In this document: positions 47,142 through 57,662 of the stretch, one piece after another
How the letters are laid out: each line of letters starts with the position of its first letter
Numbering within the stretch: position 1 is the stretch's first letter
DNA from: Enterobacter cancerogenus
GTDB lineage: Bacteria > Pseudomonadota > Gammaproteobacteria > Enterobacterales > Enterobacteriaceae
Reading direction: 5' to 3'
Length of the DNA stretch: 64,000 nt
NCBI GenBank assembly: GCA_000773965.1
Contig: JRUP01000018.1
Location: 1-64,000 of the forward strand
Program-made: the position numbers and the translations under genes
The notes under the pieces: model-generated
Databases searched by the model: none
What the model was told of the DNA's origin: nothing
What the model saw: the letters and a program-made list of their open reading frames with translations, nothing else

Positions 47142-48080
47142 TTAAGCCGGTGCGTTAAGCCCAAAAAATTGGCGGGCCGTCACCACATCTTTCGCAATTT
47201 GTTCTTTCAACGCGTCCAGCGAAGCGAAACGCTGTTCGTCGCGAATCTTCTGTTTCAGCACCACCTCAATGTGGTGGCCATAAAGATTCATATGTGTGTC
47301 AAGCAGGTGAACTTCAAGCTGCTGACGCAGACCTTTTACCGTCGGACGTGTGCCAATGTTAGCCACGCCAGCGATGGGCTTGTCGCCCAGGCCTAACACT
47401 TCTACCGCAAACACCCCTTTCACCGGCGTTACTGTGCGGCGTAATGGAATGTTAGCGGTGGGGAAACCAATGGTGCGCCCCAGTGCATCACCGTGCACCA
47501 CGCGCCCTGAAATGCTGAATGGATGGCCCAGCAGCGCTTCCGCCTGCGCAAAATCATCCTGTGCCAGTGCCTGACGTACCGCCGTGCTACTGATACGCGC
47601 ACCGCCATCACAATAGGTCTGGGTGCTGATGACGTCGAAGCCATACTCGACACCGGCTTTCTGTAATAACAGGAAATCTCCCTGGCGACCAGCGCCAAAG
47701 CGGAAATCATCCCCCACTGCGAGAAACTTCACGTTGAGTTTATCGACCAGCAGTTCAGCGATAAAACTTTGTGCGGAGTGTGCCGCAAAACGGCGATCAA
47801 AGCGGACGCAGAGCACCGCATCAACACCCGCCTGCTCGAGATACTTCAGCTTCTCGCGCAAACGAGTCAGGCGTGCCGGGGCTTTATCACCGGCAAACAA
47901 TTCAAGTGGTTGCGGTTCAAACAGCATCACCACCACCGGCAGATTGCGTTGACGTCCTTCAGCAATCAACTCCGCCATCAATGCCTGATGGCCGCGATGT
48001 ACGCCGTCAAAATTGCCAATGGTCAGGACGCAGCCGCGATGCTGCTCTTTCAGATTATAAATACCGCGGATAAACTTCAT
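47142..48080 (-). CDS. ribF: Bifunctional riboflavin kinase / FAD synthetase RibF
   Basis: Makes FMN from riboflavin and then FAD. The N-terminal nucleotidyltransferase domain has GNFDGVHRGHQAL near residue 22; the C-terminal kinase domain has GRTIGFPTANI near residue 205. The 312 residues compare with 313 in E. coli. It is the first gene of the ribF-ileS-lspA-fkpB-ispH operon and is divergent from rpsT. Confidence 0.97.
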   Translation of the reverse strand: MKFIRGIYNLKEQHRGCVLTIGNFDGVHRGHQALMAELIAEGRQRNLPVVVMLFEPQPLELFAGDKAPARLTRLREKLKYLEQAGVDAVLCVRFDRRFAAHSAQSFIAELLVDKLNVKFLAVGDDFRFGAGRQGDFLLLQKAGVEYGFDVISTQTYCDGGARISSTAVRQALAQDDFAQAEALLGHPFSISGRVVHGDALGRTIGFPTANIPLRRTVTPVKGVFAVEVLGLGDKPIAGVANIGTRPTVKGLRQQLEVHLLDTHMNLYGHHIEVVLKQKIRDEQRFASLDALKEQIAKDVVTARQFFGLNAPA

Positions 48081-48322
48081 GGCTGACTCAAACCGGTGGA
48101 AATCGGCGGATTATACCCTTGAATGGCCTTCAGGTTAACCCGTCTGCGTGCCTTTCCTGCGTATGGTACGGCTTAATGCCCACGCAACCCATTGCTCAGG
48201 CAGGTAATGAAGATTTTTAATGCGAAATACTGTATTCAGCGACGTGTTGCTGGTAGAATCCTGCGCCATCAATTACGTAATCAAGCGCCGTTGCTAAAAC
48301 GACGCTTATTTGCACAAATCCA

Positions 48323-48351
48323 TTGACAAAAGAAGGCGCAAAAGGCATAGT
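48323..48351 (+). promoter_or_regulatory. rpsT promoter
   Basis: TTGACA at 48323-48328 and CATAGT at 48346-48351 with a 17-nt spacer, 48 nt before the rpsT start. A second upstream promoter, as in E. coli, may include TAGAAT near 48253 but its -35 is poor. Confidence 0.7.
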
Positions 48352-48398
48352 CCTCGGCCTTTGATTTGTCCATATAGATCACATTTGGGAGTTGGACC

Positions 48399-48662
48399 TT
48401 GGCTAATATCAAATCAGCTAAGAAACGCGCCGTAACATCTGAGAAACGTCGCAAGCATAACGCAAGCAACCGTTCAATGATGCGTACTTTCATCAAGAAA
48501 GTATACGCGGCTATCGCAACAGGCGACAAAGCTGCTGCGCAGAACGCATTCAACGAAATGCAACCAATCGTGGACCGTCAGGCTGCTAAAGGTCTGATCC
48601 ACAAAAACAAAGCTGCACGCCATAAAGCAAACCTGGCTGCACAGATCACCAAACTGGCTTAA
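48399..48662 (+). CDS. rpsT: 30S ribosomal protein S20
   Basis: 87-residue primary 16S rRNA-binding protein, identical in length to E. coli and very lysine/arginine-rich ([20 protein letters not shown]). The start is TTG with GGAGTTGGACC upstream, the same unusual start used in E. coli, where it is part of S20 autoregulation. It is monocistronic with its own terminator. Confidence 0.97.
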   Translation: MANIKSAKKRAVTSEKRRKHNASNRSMMRTFIKKVYAAIATGDKAAAQNAFNEMQPIVDRQAAKGLIHKNKAARHKANLAAQITKLA

Positions 48663-48692
48663 TCGCCTGTTAGGTTATCGCTTTGTCGAAAG

Positions 48693-48717
48693 AACCGGCG
48701 CTTAGCCGGTTTTTTTA
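48693..48717. terminator. Terminator between rpsT and nhaR
   Basis: Stem AACCGGC / GCCGGTT with a 5-nt loop and seven T on the plus strand. Its T tract reaches into the stop codon of the convergent nhaR, for which it may also act. Confidence 0.88.
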
Positions 48718-49617
48718 TGCCTGCGATTTAGCATTAAAGAGTGCGCTGAAATCACGATTGCAGATGCGCTGCACCGCCGGATGTTGAATCATACGCTCGG
48801 CAAAAATCACGTGATACTCCTCCATGACCGCCTCCAGACGCCCTATTTCACGGATCGTATCATCGCGATAGATCTCAGCGCCATAGAGCGTCGGCGCGAC
48901 AAAAATCGCATTGTTCTGCGCACCAAAGGCCTTCATCAAAGCCGCATCATCAAACTCGCCCAGAATATCCACCTGCAACCCCTGGCTGTGAATCCAGTTC
49001 AGCAACTTACGGCCGAGCATCGAGCGACGTCCAGGAATTAACAGGCGACGCTGCTCTAAACATGCCGGGAAAGGACGATCGGGCAGCGGTGCATTGCACC
49101 AGAAACTGATTGGGCATTCGCCGAGTTTCACTGAGAACAAACCTTCCTGCTGAGTGGAGTCGATTGGACAATCCGAGACAATCATGTCGAGCTTGTGCTG
49201 ACTGAGCTGCTCCAGCAACATCTCGTGCGTTGACTCAAAACAGCGCAGATGAATTTTCTCCTCCGACACCACGGCCGCTTCCAGCACTTTGCTCACCAGT
49301 GGCTTCGATAATGCATCCGCCACACCCACGTCGAACAACAGATGCGACTCTTTGCGATAGTTAACGATATCCAGCATTTCCTGGCTGAGCATGAACATGC
49401 GATCGGCGTAGCGAAACACCAGTTGTCCAAGTTCATTAGGCACTAAACCCCGTCCCTGGCGACGAAACAGCGCGCCACCCAATTGCTCTTCCAGTGCTTT
49501 AATCTGACCCGTCACCGTTTGGGGCGTCAGGCACAGGACATCAGCGGCGCGTACCACTGAGCCGGTTTTGCACACCTGCCAGAAATAATAGAGATGATTG
49601 AAATTGAGCTGATTCAT
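48715..49617 (-). CDS. nhaR: LysR-family transcriptional activator NhaR
   Basis: Sodium-responsive activator of nhaA. The N-terminal winged helix ([21 protein letters not shown]) and effector domain closely match E. coli NhaR (for example [20 protein letters not shown] and [19 protein letters not shown]). I start at ATG 49617 ([12 protein letters not shown]), giving 300 residues against 301. An in-frame ATG at 49686 inside nhaA would add 23 residues without homology. No Shine-Dalgarno directly precedes 49617: the purine-rich AAGGAGG sits in the far arm of a hairpin (see 49619-49645). Confidence 0.94.
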   Translation of the reverse strand: MNQLNFNHLYYFWQVCKTGSVVRAADVLCLTPQTVTGQIKALEEQLGGALFRRQGRGLVPNELGQLVFRYADRMFMLSQEMLDIVNYRKESHLLFDVGVADALSKPLVSKVLEAAVVSEEKIHLRCFESTHEMLLEQLSQHKLDMIVSDCPIDSTQQEGLFSVKLGECPISFWCNAPLPDRPFPACLEQRRLLIPGRRSMLGRKLLNWIHSQGLQVDILGEFDDAALMKAFGAQNNAIFVAPTLYGAEIYRDDTIREIGRLEAVMEEYHVIFAERMIQHPAVQRICNRDFSALFNAKSQA

Positions 49618-49618
49618 T

Positions 49619-49645
49619 ATAAAAAAAGGAGGCTTGCGCCTCCTT
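49619..49645 (-). terminator. Hairpin in the nhaA-nhaR junction
   Basis: Minus-strand stem AAGGAGGC / GCCTCCTT with loop GCAA and a run of T, only a few bases before the nhaR ATG and 7 nt after the nhaA stop. It looks like a complete rho-independent terminator, yet it separates two genes expected to form one operon, and it contains the only AGGAGG near the nhaR start. Confidence 0.75.
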
Positions 49646-49651
49646 CCCTGT

Positions 49652-50830
49652 TTATCGCAGTTTGATACGCAGCAGCGTGTAACCAATTACTGCCGACAGC
49701 AGCGAGCCACTGAGGATACCGAGTTTCGAGAAGGTCACCAGCTGCTCATGTGCGGCGTCAAAGGCCAGTGAACTAATGAAGATCGACATGGTGAAGCCAA
49801 TACCACACAGCACACCGATCGCCATGATATCGCGTATTGCGGTGCCGTTCGGCAACACCGCCAGTCGCCACTTCACTGCCAGCCAGCAGAACAACGTAAT
49901 GCCCAGCGGTTTACCGATCAACAGGCCGAGGATAATGCCCAGTGGCTCCGGTGACAGCACGTCGCCAAAGGTAATGCCACTTAAAGAGATACCGGCGTTA
50001 GCGAAAGCGAACAGCGGCAGAATCAGCCAGTTCACCCAGGGCATCAAACCGTGTGCCAAATGTTCTGCAGGCGAATGGCCATCCTTCTCTTCCAGCGGCA
50101 CGAAGAAGCCCACGATCACCCCTGCCAGCGTGGCATGCACGCCGGATTTAAGCACAGCGGTCCACAGCACCACACCCACCAGCATGTAAATCGCAATGTT
50201 ACGCACTCCGCAGCGGTTCAATATCGCCAGCAATACGATAGCGCCAGCTGCGACGCTCAGCGACAGCACCGAAAGATCGCTGGTATAGAACAGCGCGATG
50301 ATCACGATAGCGCCGAGATCATCAATAATCGCCAGTGCCATCAGGAACACTTTCAGTGCGGCAGGTACGCGGCTGCCGAGCAGTGCCAGCACACCTAAAG
50401 CAAAGGCAATGTCAGTGGCAGTTGGGATCGCCCAGCCGTTGCGAGCGATTTCATCAGCATGATTGAAACCGAAGAAGATCAGCCCGGGAACCACCATACC
50501 ACCGAGCGCGGCTATCACCGGGAAGATGGCACGGTCGCGACTGGCTAATTCACCAATCATCAGCTCACGCTTGACTTCAAGGCCAATTAACAAGAAGAAC
50601 AACGCCATCAACGCATCGTTGATCCACAGCAACAGGTTTTTGCTGATATCCAGTGCGCCAAAACGAATTTGCACCGGCTCAGCGAGGAACGATTGATAAC
50701 CTTGCGCGGTTTCTGCACTGTTGGCGAGGATCATTGCCGCAACAGCGGCAAGAATCAGCACGATGCCGTTGCTGGCATCACTCGCGATAAAGCTCTTCAG
50801 TAAGCTTCGAATACTACGGGGTTTGTTCAC
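49652..50830 (-). CDS. nhaA: Na+/H+ antiporter NhaA
   Basis: Electrogenic inner-membrane antiporter that expels sodium and lithium in exchange for two protons. Twelve hydrophobic segments; the ion-binding aspartate pair is in [10 protein letters not shown] (Asp163/164 in E. coli). I choose GTG 50830 ([14 protein letters not shown]), which has a near-ideal AGGAGG 4 nt upstream; this gives 392 residues. The ATG at 50851 would place that AGGAGG inside the gene. Confidence 0.95.
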   Translation of the reverse strand: MNKPRSIRSLLKSFIASDASNGIVLILAAVAAMILANSAETAQGYQSFLAEPVQIRFGALDISKNLLLWINDALMALFFLLIGLEVKRELMIGELASRDRAIFPVIAALGGMVVPGLIFFGFNHADEIARNGWAIPTATDIAFALGVLALLGSRVPAALKVFLMALAIIDDLGAIVIIALFYTSDLSVLSLSVAAGAIVLLAILNRCGVRNIAIYMLVGVVLWTAVLKSGVHATLAGVIVGFFVPLEEKDGHSPAEHLAHGLMPWVNWLILPLFAFANAGISLSGITFGDVLSPEPLGIILGLLIGKPLGITLFCWLAVKWRLAVLPNGTAIRDIMAIGVLCGIGFTMSIFISSLAFDAAHEQLVTFSKLGILSGSLLSAVIGYTLLRIKLR

Positions 50831-50947
50831 AACTCCTCCTGAGCAGGACAATTTTTAGCGGCTAGTTTAGCGGCGTAAATACCTCGTTAAAAGCAGCTTA
50901 TGTCTCGTTTATAGATCGGTAATAACGATCTATAAAATCACAGCCAT

Positions 50948-50976
50948 AAAAAAAGCGGGGAGTCGCCTCCCCGCTT
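50948..50976 (-). terminator. dnaKJ operon terminator
   Basis: Stem AGCGGGGAG / CTCCCCGCT with a 4-nt loop, followed by seven T on the minus strand, 22 nt after the dnaJ stop. Confidence 0.92.
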
Positions 50977-50997
50977 CATTGTGAACCACTTACCCGA

Positions 50998-52143
50998 TTA
51001 GCGGGTCAGATCGTCAAAGAACTTTTTCACACCATCGAAGAAGCTTTTAGAGCGCGGGCTGTTTTTCTCACCCGTTGGGCCGCCAAAGCTCTCTTCCAGC
51101 TCACGTAACAACGCTTTCTGTTTGTCGTTGAGGCTAACAGGCGTTTCCACTACCACACGGCACAGCAAATCGCCAACGGCTCCGCCACGCACCGACTTCA
51201 CGCCTTTACCGCGCATGCGGAACAGCTTGCCGGTTTGCGTTTCAGACGGCACTTTCAGCTTCACGCGACCATCAAGAGTAGGCACTTCGATCTCGCCACC
51301 CAATGCCGCCATCGCGAAGTTGATCGGCACTTCACAGTACAGATTGTTATCTTCACGCTCGAAGATCGGGTGTTTCTTCACCGAGACCTGAACGTACAGA
51401 TCGCCTGCTGGTGCACCATGTTCACCCGCTTCACCTTCGCCACTCAGACGGATGCGATCGCCGGTATCCACGCCTGCCGGGATTTTTACTGACAAGGTTT
51501 TCTGGCGTTCAACGCGACCATGTCCATGACAGGCATTGCACGGATCTTTGATCACCGAACCACGACCGTGACAGGTCGGACACGCCTGCTGCACGGTGAA
51601 GAAGCCCTGGCGCATCTGCACCTGGCCTGCACCGTGACAGGTCGAACAGGTCTGTGGCTGCGTACCCGCTTTGGCCCCGCTGCCGTGGCAGACATCACAC
51701 TCTTCCAGGGTAGGAATGCGGATCTCTTTGGTCACGCCGCGTACCGCTTCTTCTAGCGACAGCTCCATGTTGTAGCGTAAATCGGCGCCACGGGCAGCAC
51801 GCTGACGGCGTCCACCACCAAAGATATCGCCAAATACGTCGCCAAAGATATCGCTGAAGTCAGCACCGCCGCCGCCAAAGCCGCCGCCACCGAATCCACC
51901 ACCGCCCATGCCACCCTGTTCAAAGGCTGCATGGCCGTACTGGTCATAGGCCGCACGCTTCTGCGCATCGGTCAGGACTTCGTAGGCTTCTTTAATCTCT
52001 TTAAACTTAGCTTCGGCTTCTTTATTGTCCGGGTTACGGTCCGGATGGTATTTCATCGCCAGGCGCTTGTAAGCCTTTTTGATTTCACGCTCATCTGCGG
52101 ATTTAGAGACGCCTAAGATCTCGTAAAAATCACTCTTAGCCAT
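50998..52143 (-). CDS. dnaJ: Chaperone DnaJ (Hsp40)
   Basis: Co-chaperone that delivers clients to DnaK and stimulates its ATPase. The J domain spans residues 1-70 with HPD near 33-35; it is followed by a long Gly/Phe region with GGGGFGG repeats. Four zinc-binding repeats are seen ([32 protein letters not shown]) between about residues 148 and 210, then the C-terminal substrate domains. The 381 residues compare with 376 in E. coli. It lies 103 nt after dnaK. Confidence 0.98.
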   Translation of the reverse strand: MAKSDFYEILGVSKSADEREIKKAYKRLAMKYHPDRNPDNKEAEAKFKEIKEAYEVLTDAQKRAAYDQYGHAAFEQGGMGGGGFGGGGFGGGGADFSDIFGDVFGDIFGGGRRQRAARGADLRYNMELSLEEAVRGVTKEIRIPTLEECDVCHGSGAKAGTQPQTCSTCHGAGQVQMRQGFFTVQQACPTCHGRGSVIKDPCNACHGHGRVERQKTLSVKIPAGVDTGDRIRLSGEGEAGEHGAPAGDLYVQVSVKKHPIFEREDNNLYCEVPINFAMAALGGEIEVPTLDGRVKLKVPSETQTGKLFRMRGKGVKSVRGGAVGDLLCRVVVETPVSLNDKQKALLRELEESFGGPTGEKNSPRSKSFFDGVKKFFDDLTR

Positions 52144-52246
52144 TTTGTTCTGCCCTTAACATGATCGCACGGGCGTGGAGAGATCTCCTACGCCCGTGCT
52201 GGTTTCAACGGCTGTCAGGCCAGCCGTCGCGCCCGGTCAGGGGCAA

Positions 52247-54157
52247 TTATTTTTTATCTTTAACTTCTTCGAATTCAGCGTCGACAACATCGTCATCTTT
52301 CTTCGCTGAAGCGTCGCCAGCATCTGCTGCGCCCGCCTGGCCTTGCTGCTGCGCCAGTTCCATCAGTTTGCTTGAGACTTCCATCAATGCCTGCATTTTG
52401 GCTTCGATTTCTGCTTTATCTTCGCCTTTCAGCGCGGTGTTCAGCTCGGTCAGCGCAGACTCGATCGGTGCTTTGTCTTCAGCAGACAGTTTGTCACCGG
52501 CTTCGTCCAACTGCTTACGGGTGCTATGCGCAATCTGGTCACCCTGGTTGCGCGTCTGCACCAGCTCTTCGAACTTACGGTCAGACTCGGCATTCGCTTC
52601 TGCGTCACGCACCATTTTTTCGATCTCTTCTTCGTTCAGACCTGAAGAAGCTTTGATGGTGATTTTCTGCTCTTTACCGCTGTTCTTGTCTTTCGCAGAC
52701 ACGTGCAGGATACCATCGGCATCGATATCGAAGGTCACTTCGATCTGCGGCATACCGCGCGGTGCAGCCTGGATACCGTCGAGGTTGAACTGGCCCAGAG
52801 ATTTATTATCACCTGAACGCTTACGCTCACCCTGCAGCACGTGAATGGTCACGGCAGACTGGTTATCTTCAGCGGTTGAGAACACCTGGCTGTGTTTGGT
52901 TGGGATGGTGGTGTTCTTGCTAATCAGCGCAGTCATCACGCCACCCATGGTTTCGATACCCAGTGACAGTGGAGTCACGTCCAGCAGCAGAACGTCTTTC
53001 ACTTCACCTGCCAGCACGCCACCCTGAACCGCAGCACCCACAGCAACGGCTTCATCCGGGTTCACGTCTTTACGTGGCTCTTTACCAAAGAACTCAGTGA
53101 CTTTGGCCTGAACCATTGGCATACGCGTCTGGCCACCAACGAGGATAACGTCGTTGATATCAGAAACAGACAGACCTGCATCTTGCAGCGCAACTTTCAG
53201 TGGCTCGATAGAACGGGTCACCAGATCTTCAACCAGTGATTCCAGCTTCGCACGGGTCACTTTGATGTTCAGGTGCTTAGGACCGGTTGCATCTGCAGTG
53301 ATGTACGGCAGGTTAACGTCGGTCTGCTGCGCTGAAGACAGTTCAATCTTCGCTTTTTCAGCCGCTTCTTTCAGACGTTGCATCGCCAGCGGATCGTTAT
53401 GCAGATCGATACCCTGATCTTTCTTGAACTCCGCGACTAAGTAGTTGATCAGACGGCTATCGAAGTCTTCACCACCGAGGTGAGTATCACCATTGGTTGC
53501 CAGCACTTCGAAGGTTTTCTCGCCATCAACTTCATCGATTTCGATGATAGAGATATCGAAAGTACCACCACCCAGGTCATATACCGCGATAGTACGGTTG
53601 CCCTGACCTTTATCCAGACCGTAAGCCAGTGCGGCTGCGGTAGGTTCGTTGATGATACGTTTTACGTCCAGACCCGCGATACGGCCGGCATCTTTGGTTG
53701 CCTGACGCTGTGCATCGTTGAAGTAAGCTGGAACAGTGATAACCGCTTCGGTTACCGCTTCACCGAGGAAATCTTCCGCGGTTTTCTTCATCTTTTTCAG
53801 CACTTCAGCAGAGATCTGCGGTGGTGCCATTTTCTGGTCTTTCACGTTCAGCCATGCGTCACCGTTATCAGAACCGATGATTTTGTAAGGCATGATTTTG
53901 ATATCACGCTGCACTTCTTCGTCCTGGAAACGACGGCCAATCAGGCGCTTGATCGCGAACAGGGTGTTCTGCGGGTTAGTCACCGCCTGACGTTTAGCCG
54001 GCTGACCGACCAGAGTTTCGCCATCTTGTGTATATGCAATGATTGACGGTGTGGTGCGATCGCCTTCGGCGTTTTCAAGCACACGTGCTTTACCACCATC
54101 CATAACCGCAACACATGAGTTGGTTGTACCCAAGTCAATACCAATAATCTTACCCAT
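52247..54157 (-). CDS. dnaK: Chaperone DnaK (Hsp70)
   Basis: ATP-dependent chaperone and negative regulator of sigma-32. The N-terminal ATPase has [18 protein letters not shown] and the phosphate motif [13 protein letters not shown]. The interdomain linker is [15 protein letters not shown]; the substrate domain and lid end in the acidic tail [11 protein letters not shown]. The 636 residues compare with 638 in E. coli. It is the first gene of dnaKJ behind a heat-shock promoter. Confidence 0.98.
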   Translation of the reverse strand: MGKIIGIDLGTTNSCVAVMDGGKARVLENAEGDRTTPSIIAYTQDGETLVGQPAKRQAVTNPQNTLFAIKRLIGRRFQDEEVQRDIKIMPYKIIGSDNGDAWLNVKDQKMAPPQISAEVLKKMKKTAEDFLGEAVTEAVITVPAYFNDAQRQATKDAGRIAGLDVKRIINEPTAAALAYGLDKGQGNRTIAVYDLGGGTFDISIIEIDEVDGEKTFEVLATNGDTHLGGEDFDSRLINYLVAEFKKDQGIDLHNDPLAMQRLKEAAEKAKIELSSAQQTDVNLPYITADATGPKHLNIKVTRAKLESLVEDLVTRSIEPLKVALQDAGLSVSDINDVILVGGQTRMPMVQAKVTEFFGKEPRKDVNPDEAVAVGAAVQGGVLAGEVKDVLLLDVTPLSLGIETMGGVMTALISKNTTIPTKHSQVFSTAEDNQSAVTIHVLQGERKRSGDNKSLGQFNLDGIQAAPRGMPQIEVTFDIDADGILHVSAKDKNSGKEQKITIKASSGLNEEEIEKMVRDAEANAESDRKFEELVQTRNQGDQIAHSTRKQLDEAGDKLSAEDKAPIESALTELNTALKGEDKAEIEAKMQALMEVSSKLMELAQQQGQAGAADAGDASAKKDDDVVDAEFEEVKDKK

Positions 54158-54279
54158 CTAAACGTCTCCCACTTAAATTCTTTGTCAATTAGCGTTGTTA
54201 GCAGATGTGCGGTCAAACTGACCCTTTTCAACTGCTGTGACAGGCTTTTTTTGCTGCCTGACATCACTCGATGACAAGT

Positions 54280-54307
54280 AAATGGGGCCGCTTCAGAGCG
54301 CATCAAG
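54280..54307 (-). promoter_or_regulatory. Sigma-32 heat-shock promoter of dnaKJ
   Basis: Minus-strand CTTGATG (54307-54301) and CCCCATTT (54287-54280) with a 13-nt spacer match the sigma-32 consensus (CTTGAAA / CCCCATNT) and the E. coli dnaK P1 boxes. The dnaK start is about 120 nt downstream. Confidence 0.92.
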
Positions 54308-54344
54308 GGTTAAAACTAAAATAATTTTAAAAAAATGCGGAAAA

Positions 54345-54366
54345 GAAAAAGGCGCTTACGCGCCTT
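54345..54366 (-). terminator. Terminator of the MFS transporter gene
   Basis: Stem AAGGCGC / GCGCCTT with loop GTAA, then TTTTTCTTTT on the minus strand, 4 nt after the transporter stop and just before the dnaK promoter. Confidence 0.88.
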
Positions 54367-54369
54367 GGG

Positions 54370-55671
54370 TTAGACATTCACCTGATTGAGCAGCGTCGAT
54401 CGCTGTTTTTCGCTCTGCAGCCACAGGCCAACCAGCAAGCCAATCAGCGCCAACGCCAGCACATACCAGGCCGGCGCCATCGGCGTGAGTTGCATCATCA
54501 GCGTCACGCTGATCGGTGTCAGACCGCCGAAAATCGCATAGGCGACATTGTAGGAAAATGAGATACCGGTGAAACGCACCGCTGCCGGGAACGCTTTGAC
54601 CATTACAAAGGGCACCACACCCACCACGCCCACGCTCAATCCCGCCAGGCCGTACCAGACGAACAGCATCTCAGGCGAGCCACCCAGTTGATGGAAGAAG
54701 TTCCAGCTGAAGATGGCCAACAGCAACGAACCGCCCATCAGCGTTAATGCCGCGCCGAAGCGATCCACCAGCCAGCCAGCGACGACGCAGCCAATCAGCA
54801 ACATGATGGTAGCAACGCTATTCGCCTGCAGACTTAACGCTGCGGGAATCGCGTGCTGCTTCTGCATCAACGTAGGTGCCATTAAGATCACCACCACAAT
54901 GCAGGCCGAGAGCAGCCAGGTCAGCAGCATCGAAATCACAATGCCGCGCTTATGGCTGGCGAGGATGGTTTGCAGCGGCAGTTTGTCGGATAACGCTTTA
55001 CGCTCCTGCATCTGCTTAAACACCGGCGTTTCATGCAACCAGCGGCGCAGATACATCGCCAGCAAACCAAACAGGCCACCGAGGAAGAACGGAATGCGCC
55101 AGCCGTGATCGCGAATCGCGGAAGGAGAAAGCGTGGTATTCAACACTGTTGCCACCAGCGAACCCAGCAAAATCCCCGCCGTTAAACCCGCCGTCAGGGT
55201 GCCACAGGCAAAACCGATGCGTTTTTCCGGCACATGTTCAGCCACGAAGACCCACGCACCCGGCACCTCGCCACCAATCGCGGCACCCTGCAGCACGCGC
55301 ATCAGCAGCATCAAAATCGGCGCTGCGATGCCAATACTGGCATAGGTTGGCAGTGCGCCCATCGCCAGCGTCGGCAGCGCCATCAGCAGAATGCTCAGGC
55401 TGAACATCTTCTTGCGTCCGACTTTGTCACCAAAGTGCGCCATTACGATGCCGCCTAACGGACGCGCCAGATAACCGGCGGCGAAAATCGCGAAGGTCTG
55501 CACCTGACGCAGCCATTCCGGGATATCCGGTGGGAAAAACAGCTCGCCAATCACGGCAGCAAAGAAGACGAAGATAATGAAGTCGTAGAATTCCAGCGCC
55601 CCGCCGAGGGCAGCCAGCGACAGGGTTTTATAATCCTGGCCGTTGAGACGGCGCGTTGTGTGTGCATCCAT
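54370..55671 (-). CDS. MFS transporter, metabolite:H+ symporter (MHS) type
   Basis: A 433-residue membrane protein with about twelve helices. The loop between helices 2 and 3 is HFGDKVGRKKMF, the MFS signature, and the block DHGWRIPFFLGGLFGLLAMYLRRWLHETPVF is characteristic of the MHS subfamily that includes ProP, KgtP and ShiA. The likely role is proton-coupled uptake of an organic acid or osmolyte; the substrate cannot be told from sequence. It occupies the position held in E. coli by satP (acetate/succinate permease), to which it is unrelated. It is a single gene with its own terminator. Confidence 0.85.
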   Translation of the reverse strand: MDAHTTRRLNGQDYKTLSLAALGGALEFYDFIIFVFFAAVIGELFFPPDIPEWLRQVQTFAIFAAGYLARPLGGIVMAHFGDKVGRKKMFSLSILLMALPTLAMGALPTYASIGIAAPILMLLMRVLQGAAIGGEVPGAWVFVAEHVPEKRIGFACGTLTAGLTAGILLGSLVATVLNTTLSPSAIRDHGWRIPFFLGGLFGLLAMYLRRWLHETPVFKQMQERKALSDKLPLQTILASHKRGIVISMLLTWLLSACIVVVILMAPTLMQKQHAIPAALSLQANSVATIMLLIGCVVAGWLVDRFGAALTLMGGSLLLAIFSWNFFHQLGGSPEMLFVWYGLAGLSVGVVGVVPFVMVKAFPAAVRFTGISFSYNVAYAIFGGLTPISVTLMMQLTPMAPAWYVLALALIGLLVGLWLQSEKQRSTLLNQVNV

Positions 55672-55784
55672 AGTCGTGCGGTATCCAGAGGCAAAGTCAG
55701 TATGGTTGTAAAGCTGGAGTTACTATACCGTCAATATTTCGCCACACCAGTACCGCTGGATTTTATGCCTGAAAACGGCGATTT

Positions 55785-56372
55785 TCAGACGTTTGTCTCA
55801 CGCCTTGCACTTTTGGGGCGAAATGCTGCTACCACTGCCGGGTTGGTTTCCACATAAGGCCCTTCCAGCAACTGTAAACAATAAGGTACAGCTGCGAAGA
55901 TGCCAGGGACTTTTACCGCGCCATCTTCCGCTTTCAGCCCTTCCAGCGTCTCTTTAATGGATTTGGGCTGGCCCGGCAGATTGAGGATCAGCGACTGTTT
56001 GCGGATCACCCCCACCTGACGCGAAAGGATCGCAGTCGGCACAAACTGCAGGCTGATTTGACGCATCTGTTCGCCAAAGCCCGGCATTTCACGGTCAGCG
56101 ACCGCTAAAGTGGCATCCGGCGTGACATCGCGGCGCGCTGGGCCGGTGCCGCCGGTGGTCAACACCAGGTTGCAGAACAGCTCATCGACCAGCTCACAGA
56201 TCGCCTGCTCAATCATCGGCTGCTCATCGGGCACTAAACGGGTTTCGATTTCAAACGGGGTAGTCAGCGCGGCGGCGAGCCAGCTTTCCAGCGCCGGAAT
56301 GCCTTGATCCTGATAAATGCCATTAGCAGCACGATCGGAAACGGAAATTAATCCAATACGTAAAGTATCCAT
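55785..56372 (-). CDS. mog: Molybdopterin adenylyltransferase Mog
   Basis: Adenylates molybdopterin before molybdenum insertion. Start at ATG 56372 (MDTLRIGLISVSDRA) gives 195 residues, the E. coli length; an ATG at 56489 would add 39 hydrophobic residues lacking homology. The MoCF-fold signature LVLTTGGTGPARRDVTPDA and the C-terminal GPYVETNPAVVAAFRPKSARR are conserved. It follows talB by about 120 nt. Confidence 0.96.
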   Translation of the reverse strand: MDTLRIGLISVSDRAANGIYQDQGIPALESWLAAALTTPFEIETRLVPDEQPMIEQAICELVDELFCNLVLTTGGTGPARRDVTPDATLAVADREMPGFGEQMRQISLQFVPTAILSRQVGVIRKQSLILNLPGQPKSIKETLEGLKAEDGAVKVPGIFAAVPYCLQLLEGPYVETNPAVVAAFRPKSARRETNV

Positions 56373-56456
56373 TAAGTTATCGCTGTGGTTGACCGCAATG
56401 CGGCAATTGAAGGGGAATGCAAAAAGGATAATACAAAGCGGAAGCGAGGGGAAAGC

Positions 56457-56486
56457 GTAAAACCGTGGCGACGGGTGCCGCCACGG
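56457..56486 (-). terminator. talB terminator
   Basis: Stem CCGTGGCG / CGCCACGG with an 8-nt loop and four T on the minus strand, about 10 nt after the talB stop; a modest U tract, so it may be partial and allow readthrough into mog. Confidence 0.65.
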
Positions 56487-56495
56487 CAAATCACC

Positions 56496-57449
56496 TTACA
56501 GCAGTTCGGCGATCATCTTCTCAAGTTTGCCCTGATCGATGGCAAAGTTGCGGATACCTTCAGCCAGTTTGGTCACGGCCATTGGATCCTGGTTGTGCTG
56601 CCAGAAGAACTCAGCTTCGGTCATTTTCGCAGGGCGCGCTTTGACTTCACCGGTGTAGCTCAGCTTGCGCTCAACCGCGCCTTCGCTCTCTGCCAGCTCT
56701 TTCAGCAAGCCCGGAGAGATGGTCAGACGGTCACAGCCGGCCAGTTCGATGATTTCACCGATGTTACGGAAGCTGGCACCCATTACCACAGTTTCATAAC
56801 CGTGCTGTTTGTAATAGTTGTAGATTTCCGCCACTGACACCACGCCTGGATCTTCATGCGCAGCGTACTCTTTCTTATCGGTGTTCTGCTTGTACCAGTC
56901 GAGGATACGGCCTACGAATGGCGAGATCAGGAACACGCCTGCTTCCGCACATGCACGCGCCTGCGCGAAGGAGAACAGCAGAGTCAGGTTACAGTTGATG
57001 CCTTCTTTTTCCAGCTGCTCAGCAGCACGGATGCCCTGCCAGGTTGAGGCCAGTTTGATCAGGATACGGTCGTTGCTGATGCCCGCATCGTTGTACAGCT
57101 TGATCAGGCTACGTGCCTTCGCGATGCTCGCTTCGGTGTCGTAGGAGAGACGTGCGTCAACTTCGGTAGAGATACGGCCTGGGATCAGTTTCAGAATTTC
57201 CAGACCAATGTTGACGGCCAGCTTGTCAGAAACCAGTGCCAGCTGCTCTTCTTTGTTGCTGCTCTGCTGACGTGCCCAGGTAATGGCTTCGTCAATCAGT
57301 TTGCGGTATTCAGGGATTTGAGCGGCGTTGAGGATCAAAGAAGGGTTGGTGGTCGCATCTTGCGGCTGATAAAGCTTCATCGCCGCGATATCACCGGTGT
57401 CGGCGACCACAGTAGTCAGCTGACGCAAGGAAGTAAGTTTGTCCGTCAT
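56496..57449 (-). CDS. talB: Transaldolase B
   Basis: Pentose phosphate pathway enzyme that transfers a dihydroxyacetone unit from sedoheptulose 7-phosphate to glyceraldehyde 3-phosphate. TIM barrel of 317 residues, as in E. coli; the Schiff-base lysine is Lys132 ([12 protein letters not shown]) and TTNPSL is at residues 33-38. It is divergent from yaaA across 213 bp. Confidence 0.97.
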   Translation of the reverse strand: MTDKLTSLRQLTTVVADTGDIAAMKLYQPQDATTNPSLILNAAQIPEYRKLIDEAITWARQQSSNKEEQLALVSDKLAVNIGLEILKLIPGRISTEVDARLSYDTEASIAKARSLIKLYNDAGISNDRILIKLASTWQGIRAAEQLEKEGINCNLTLLFSFAQARACAEAGVFLISPFVGRILDWYKQNTDKKEYAAHEDPGVVSVAEIYNYYKQHGYETVVMGASFRNIGEIIELAGCDRLTISPGLLKELAESEGAVERKLSYTGEVKARPAKMTEAEFFWQHNQDPMAVTKLAEGIRNFAIDQGKLEKMIAELL

Positions 57450-57662
57450 GGTTCTCTTTCTCTTAGGTTGACTGTCAGGGTGTAAAAGGCTGTTGGGATA
57501 ATATCACGCACAATTCAGTGCGCAACATCACGAAGTGCCTCATTACGATAGCGCTAACAAATGGGAGCGATTTGCCGATCCGTGCAGCTTTTTTGCTACA
57601 CTCGTCGCAACTTAATTCCCACCAATCCCCTGTAAACAGGCGGGTCAACAAGGACAAACACG

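Noticed and set aside
46347..47396. Open frame of 349 codons on the plus strand
   Set aside because: It is antisense to the ileS start and the ribF end; no motif and shadow-like composition.
55769..55788. Hairpin CTGAAAA/TTTTCAG at the mog stop codon
   Set aside because: The stem is A/T-only apart from its ends, includes the stop codon and has no T tract; too weak to call a terminator.
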